A stretch of 64,000 bases of DNA from Deferrisoma camini S3R1 (GTDB lineage: Bacteria; Desulfobacterota; Deferrisomatia; Deferrisomatales; Deferrisomataceae), in NCBI RefSeq assembly GCF_000526155.1, contig NZ_JAFN01000001.1, positions 2,815,014 to 2,879,013 of the forward strand. The letters are read 5' to 3'. The notes beneath the pieces are model-generated. The model searched no databases. It saw nothing but the letters and a program-made list of their open reading frames with translations, and was not told where the DNA came from. Of this stretch, positions 58,303-64,000 are shown piece by piece; position 1 is the first letter of the stretch, and the number at the start of each line of letters is the position of its first letter. Made by a program: the position numbers and the translations under genes.

Positions 58303-59877
58303 TTAGTCCGCGTGGGATCCGGGGAACACCAGGTTCAGGCCGTCCTGAAGCCACGCCAGGGCGCCCGGGGACTCCAGGCTGCGGCAGGCCTCCTTCTTGG
58401 CCTCGAATCGCTCCAGCCACAGCTCCAGGGTGGCGTCGGTCTTGCGCAGGAACGTGCCCGGGTAGATCCCCATCCAGAAGGCCATCACGACCATGGGGAT
58501 CAGGTAGCCCCACTCGAGGCCGGTCAGGTCCGCCAGGCCCTGGTTCTCCTCCTTGTCCAGGGGCCCGAAGAACACCCGCTTCACCATCCACAGCATGTAG
58601 CCCGCGGCCAGGATCACACCCGTGGCCGCGAACACGGCCGCGGTCTTGGACGTGAGGAACGCGCCGAGCATGATCAGGAACTCGCCCACGAACCCGTTGA
58701 GGCCGGGCAGCCCGATGGAGCTCATGGTGATGATTAGGAACACCACGGCGTAGTTGGGCATGGACTTGGCGAGGCCGCCGAAGTCCGCGATGGCCCGGGT
58801 GTGGCGCCGCTCGTAGATCACGCCCACCAGCAGGAACAGGGCGCCGGTGGAGATGCCGTGGTTCAGGCTCTGGTACAGGCCGCCCTGGACCCCCTGCATG
58901 TTCAGGGCGAACAGCCCCAGCATCACGAACCCCAGGTGGGACACGGACGAGTAGGCCACCAGCTTCTTCACGTCGTCCTGCACCATGGCCACCAGCGCGC
59001 CGTAGATGATGCCGATCACGGCCACCACCATCATGAACGGGGCCCAGGCCTCCACCGCGTTGGGAAACAGCGGCATGGCGAACCGCAGGAACCCGTAGGT
59101 GCCCATCTTCAGGAGCACCCCGGCCAGGATCACGGAGCCGGCCGTGGGCGCCTGGGTGTGGGCGTCGGGCAGCCAGGTGTGCAGGGGCCACATGGGCACC
59201 TTGATGGCGAACGCCAGGCAGAACGCCGCGAACATCCAGAACTGCACGTTGGGCGCCAGGTTCAGCTCGTAGAGCTTCAGCAGGTCGAAGGTGGGCGCGT
59301 TGCCGGCCCGGATGTTCAGGTAGTACAGGGCCAGGATCGCCACCAGCATGAGCAGCGACCCCACCATGGTGTAGATGAAGAACTTGATCGCCGCGTAGAT
59401 CCGGTCGGTGCCGCCCCACACCCCGATCAGGAAGTACATGGGGATCAGCATGGCCTCCCAGAAGATGTAGAACAGCACCAGGTCCAGCGAGATCAGGGCG
59501 CCGAGCATGCCGGTCTCGAGCAGCAGGAAGAACAGCATGTACTCCTTGACCCGCTTGGCGATGCCCCAGCTCGACAGCACGCAGATCACGCTGAGGAACG
59601 TGGTCAGGAGCACCAGCCACAGGCTGATGCCGTCGATGCCCACGTAGTACGAGATGCCCAGGGACTCGATCCACGCCTTGCGCTCCACGAACTGCATGCC
59701 CCCCTGGGTCGGGTCGAACCGCACCCACAGGGCCAGGCTGATCACAAAGGTGACCGCCGTGACCGCCAGGGTCCAAGCCCGGATCCCTCCCTCGCTCCGG
59801 CGAGGGATCAAGAGGAGCACCAGGGCCCCCAGCAGGGGGAGGAACGTGATCGTGCTCAGGTACGGAAAGTGGCTCAT
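58303..59877 (-). CDS. nuoM: NADH-quinone oxidoreductase subunit M
   Basis: The product is 524 aa from ATG 59877 with a GGAGAGG site. It is an antiporter-like subunit: MYFLIGVWGGTDRIYAAIKF, FAIKVPMWPLHTWLPDAHTQ with the key Lys and His, DDVKKLVAYSSVSHLGFVML, and LPGLNGFVGEFLIMLGAFLT. VLFYIFWEAMLIPMYFLIGV holds the TM5 Glu. It pumps protons in the complex I membrane arm. Confidence 0.96.
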   Translation of the reverse strand: MSHFPYLSTITFLPLLGALVLLLIPRRSEGGIRAWTLAVTAVTFVISLALWVRFDPTQGGMQFVERKAWIESLGISYYVGIDGISLWLVLLTTFLSVICVLSSWGIAKRVKEYMLFFLLLETGMLGALISLDLVLFYIFWEAMLIPMYFLIGVWGGTDRIYAAIKFFIYTMVGSLLMLVAILALYYLNIRAGNAPTFDLLKLYELNLAPNVQFWMFAAFCLAFAIKVPMWPLHTWLPDAHTQAPTAGSVILAGVLLKMGTYGFLRFAMPLFPNAVEAWAPFMMVVAVIGIIYGALVAMVQDDVKKLVAYSSVSHLGFVMLGLFALNMQGVQGGLYQSLNHGISTGALFLLVGVIYERRHTRAIADFGGLAKSMPNYAVVFLIITMSSIGLPGLNGFVGEFLIMLGAFLTSKTAAVFAATGVILAAGYMLWMVKRVFFGPLDKEENQGLADLTGLEWGYLIPMVVMAFWMGIYPGTFLRKTDATLELWLERFEAKKEACRSLESPGALAWLQDGLNLVFPGSHAD

Positions 59878-59899
59878 CCCAACCTCTCCTCCACCCCTC

Positions 59900-61903
<2,004 letters not shown>

Positions 61904-61928
61904 GGGAAGCCTCCCTCAGGCAACCGGT

Positions 61929-62231
61929 TCAGCCCTTGAGCAGGCTGATCTCGTCGGCGTGGACGGCCCGGCGGGCCCGGTACAGGGACACCACGATGGC
62001 CAGCCCCACCGCGGCCTCGGCCGCGGCCACGGTCATCACGAAGAACACGTACAGCAGCCCCTCGACGCTGTTGAGGTGGTCGGCCACCGTGACGAAGGCC
62101 AGGTTCACGGCGTTGAGCATGAGCTCCACGCACATGAGCAGCACGATCACGTTTCGCCGCACCAGCACCCCCACCACGCCGAGCCCGAACAGCACGGCCG
62201 AAAGCCCCATGGAATACTCGAACGGAATCAT
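61929..62231 (-). CDS. nuoK: NADH-quinone oxidoreductase subunit K
   Basis: The product is 100 aa from ATG 62231 with GGAGGACGAGGG before it. Three membrane helices are visible (YSMGLSAVLFGLGVVGVLVR, VIVLLMCVELMLNAVNLAFV, LLYVFFVMTVAAAEAAVGLA), with the two conserved Glu in MCVELMLNAV and AAAEAAVGLA that belong to the proton path. Confidence 0.96.
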   Translation of the reverse strand: MIPFEYSMGLSAVLFGLGVVGVLVRRNVIVLLMCVELMLNAVNLAFVTVADHLNSVEGLLYVFFVMTVAAAEAAVGLAIVVSLYRARRAVHADEISLLKG

Positions 62232-62279
62232 CCCTCGTCCTCCACCGCTTCGGGGCCGGGTCCGGCCCGCGGTCCGGAA

Positions 62280-62786
62280 CTAGAGCCGCTTCTTCGCCAG
62301 CGCCACGGCCCCCACCAGCCCCACCAGCAGGAGCACCGAGGCGATCTCGAACGGCAGCAGGTAGGTCGTGAACAGCTTCTCCGACAGGAACTCCACGCTG
62401 CCCACCCGGGCCAACACCTCTTCCGTCATGCCGCCGGCCTTCCCGGTGAGCCCCGCCCCCAGGGGCACCAGCAGCACCACCACCATCAGGCCGGCCATCA
62501 CCATGCCGAACACCTTTGCGAAGCCCAGGCGCTCGGTCTCGGCCTCCTCGTGGCGCACGTCGAGCAGCATGATCACGAACACGATCAGGGTCATGATCGC
62601 GCCGGCGTAGACCATGAGCTGGATCGCGAAGATGAACTCGGCGTGGTGCAGCAGGTAGATCCCGGCCAGGCTCACCATGGTGCCCACCAGGCTCAGGGCG
62701 CTGTGGATCGGGTTGCGGGCCAGGAGCACCCCGATCCCGCCCAGCACGGCAAAGGCGGCGAACACGAAGAAGATCGCTAGCGTCAT
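62280..62786 (-). CDS. nuoJ: NADH-quinone oxidoreductase subunit J
   Basis: The product is 168 aa from ATG 62786. It has five membrane helices; VLLARNPIHSALSLVGTMVS, AGIYLLHHAEFIFAIQLMVY and AGAIMTLIVFVIMLLDVRHE are the conserved NuoJ core. The gap to nuoK is 48 nt and to nuoI 13 nt. Confidence 0.95.
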   Translation of the reverse strand: MTLAIFFVFAAFAVLGGIGVLLARNPIHSALSLVGTMVSLAGIYLLHHAEFIFAIQLMVYAGAIMTLIVFVIMLLDVRHEEAETERLGFAKVFGMVMAGLMVVVLLVPLGAGLTGKAGGMTEEVLARVGSVEFLSEKLFTTYLLPFEIASVLLLVGLVGAVALAKKRL

Positions 62787-62799
62787 CGGACGCCCTCCG

Positions 62800-63201
62800 T
62801 CAGTTGCGGGCCAGAACGTCCCGGGTCATGTGGAACTCCTCCCGGGTGTATCCGCAGAACTCGTAGTTGCGGGTCAGCTCGATCGCGTCCTTGGGACACG
62901 CCTCCTGGCAGTACCCGCAGAAGATGCACCGGGTCACCTCCACCACGAACCGGTTGGGGAACCGCCGGCCGTCCGGGGTCTCCTTGGCCTCGACCGTGAT
63001 GACCTTGGCCGGGCACACGGCCTCGCACAGGCCGCAGGCCACGCACTTGAGCTGGCCGTTCTCGGTCTTGAGCCGGTGCAGGCCCCGCCAGCGCTCGGAC
63101 GGTTCGCGCTTCTGCTCGGGGTACTGGTAGGTGATCGGCTTCGAGAAGAACCGCTTCAGGGTGAACGCGAGCCCCTTGAGGAGCGGGGTGATGACGGCCA
63201 T
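62800..63201 (-). CDS. nuoI: NADH-quinone oxidoreductase subunit I
   Basis: The product is 133 aa from ATG 63201; an upstream in-frame extension would overlap nuoH, and AAGGAG lies 8 nt before this ATG. Two [4Fe-4S] motifs are seen: CVACGLCEAVCP and CIFCGYCQEACP. It carries clusters N6a and N6b that pass electrons towards quinone. Segment ITYQYPEQKREPSERWRGLH is typical of the family. Confidence 0.95.
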   Translation of the reverse strand: MAVITPLLKGLAFTLKRFFSKPITYQYPEQKREPSERWRGLHRLKTENGQLKCVACGLCEAVCPAKVITVEAKETPDGRRFPNRFVVEVTRCIFCGYCQEACPKDAIELTRNYEFCGYTREEFHMTRDVLARN

Positions 63202-63223
63202 GGGCTTGACTCCTTGTCCGAGC

Positions 63224-64000
63224 TTAGGCCACCGCCGTGACCACCACACCGGTCACGAAGATGTTGGCCAGGGCCAGGGGCATGAGCCACTTCCACCCCA
63301 GGCGCATGATCTGGTCGTACCGGAGCCGGGGAAACGTGCCCCGCTCCCAGATGAAGAAGAACACCAGCACGAACACCTTGGCCAGGAACACCGGGAACTT
63401 CAGCAGCCCCGGGGTGGGGATGCCGAACGGCAGGTACCAGCCGCCCAGGAACAGGCAGGTGATGATCATGGCCAGGGAGATCAGGTGGGCGTACTCGGCC
63501 ATGAAGAACATGGCGAACTTCATGCTGGAGTACTCGATGTTGAACCCGCAGGCCAGCTCGGCCTCGGCCTCGGGCATGTCGAACGGGGTCCGGTTGATCT
63601 CGGCCAGCCCGCAGATGAGGAACAGGAAGAACGCCAGCGGCTGCTTGAAGGCGTTCCACCACACGGTCTGGGTGTTCACGATCTCCACCAGCGACAGGCT
63701 GCCGCTCACCATGATCACGCTGATCAGCGTGAGCCCCAGCGCCAGCTCGTAGCTGATCATCTGGGCCGCGGTGCGCAGCGACCCCAGGAGCCCGTAGCGG
63801 TTGTTCGAGGCCCACCCGCCCAGCATGACCCCGTACTCCCCGAGGCCGGCCAGCCCCAGGATGTACAGCAGGGCCACGTTCACGTCGGTGATCCGCATGG
63901 TGATCTCCCGGCCGAACAGCTGGAACGAGTCGCCGAACGGGATCACGGCCACGATCATCAGGGCCGGCACGATCGACAGGACCGGGGCCAGCACGTACAC
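63224..64000 (-). CDS. nuoH: NADH-quinone oxidoreductase subunit H, 5' end outside window
   Basis: 258 residues are visible and the frame is open to the right edge, where the GTG at 64000 is internal, so about 70-80 residues are missing. LAGLGEYGVMLGGWASNNRY, LGSLRTAAQMISYELALGLT, GLAEINRTPFDMPEAEAELA and GFNIEYSSMKFAMFFMAEYA are NuoH hallmarks of the quinone-site region. It joins the membrane arm to the peripheral arm. It ends 22 nt before nuoI. Confidence 0.95.
   Translation of the reverse strand: MYVLAPVLSIVPALMIVAVIPFGDSFQLFGREITMRITDVNVALLYILGLAGLGEYGVMLGGWASNNRYGLLGSLRTAAQMISYELALGLTLISVIMVSGSLSLVEIVNTQTVWWNAFKQPLAFFLFLICGLAEINRTPFDMPEAEAELACGFNIEYSSMKFAMFFMAEYAHLISLAMIITCLFLGGWYLPFGIPTPGLLKFPVFLAKVFVLVFFFIWERGTFPRLRYDQIMRLGWKWLMPLALANIFVTGVVVTAVA

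Overview
This window comes from a very GC-rich Gram-negative bacterium. It encodes outer-membrane beta-barrels, an RND/TolC efflux system, lipoproteins and complex I genes. An anaerobic-type (cbi) cobalamin pathway and a benzoyl-CoA-reductase-like protein with its activase suggest an anaerobe or facultative anaerobe of the former Deltaproteobacteria. That placement is inferred from gene content only; no rRNA or other taxonomic marker is present.

Layout. 1-7 kb (minus) is a three-gene surface cluster: an outer-membrane barrel, a small lipoprotein, and a giant secreted protein cut by the left edge. 7.1-10.5 kb (minus) holds a hypothetical protein and a BTAD/SARP-type regulator. 10.8-18.1 kb (plus) is a cobalamin operon (cbiX-cbiC fusion, cbiD, cbiET, cbiF, cbiG, an inserted membrane sensor, cbiH). 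18.5-26.5 kb is mixed housekeeping: an ACT/UPF0210 pair, YIP1, YbaK, an RF-like protein, a cyclase, HDOD, an M20 peptidase and a response regulator. A tRNA-Ala with its own promoter and terminator follows. 26.7-33.0 kb (minus) is a TetR-TolC-MFP-RND efflux operon with overlapping genes. 33.1-38.6 kb carries NUDIX, VOC, a CyuA-like protein, a DUF481 protein and a PA2779/PA2778-type pair.

38.6-45.4 kb is an accessory patch. It has three copies of an inverted-repeat element carrying a small HTH ORF, an IS110-family insertion, two toxin-antitoxin pairs with palindromic operators, a lone lipoprotein and a 216-bp duplicated fragment of the cyuA-like gene. 45.4-50.3 kb (minus) has holC and a cluster of crotonase, BcrB-like protein, activase and radical SAM protein. 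50.4-56.8 kb holds a chalcone-isomerase-like gene and trpLEGDCF (minus). The trp operon starts with an apparent attenuation leader whose peptide has four consecutive Trp codons; trpB and trpA are absent from the window. 56.8-64 kb (minus) is the distal part of a nuo operon, nuoH (partial)-I-J-K-L-M-N.

The least explained feature is the spacers. Many contain degenerate 7-9-nt tandem repeats (AGGCTAGA-like, GGTCGTCG-like, GATCAGAGGACAG-like) or foldback elements with 16-17-bp terminal inverted repeats. Some of this repeat DNA has apparently been read into protein termini (cbiF), and it sits between the trp leader and trpE.
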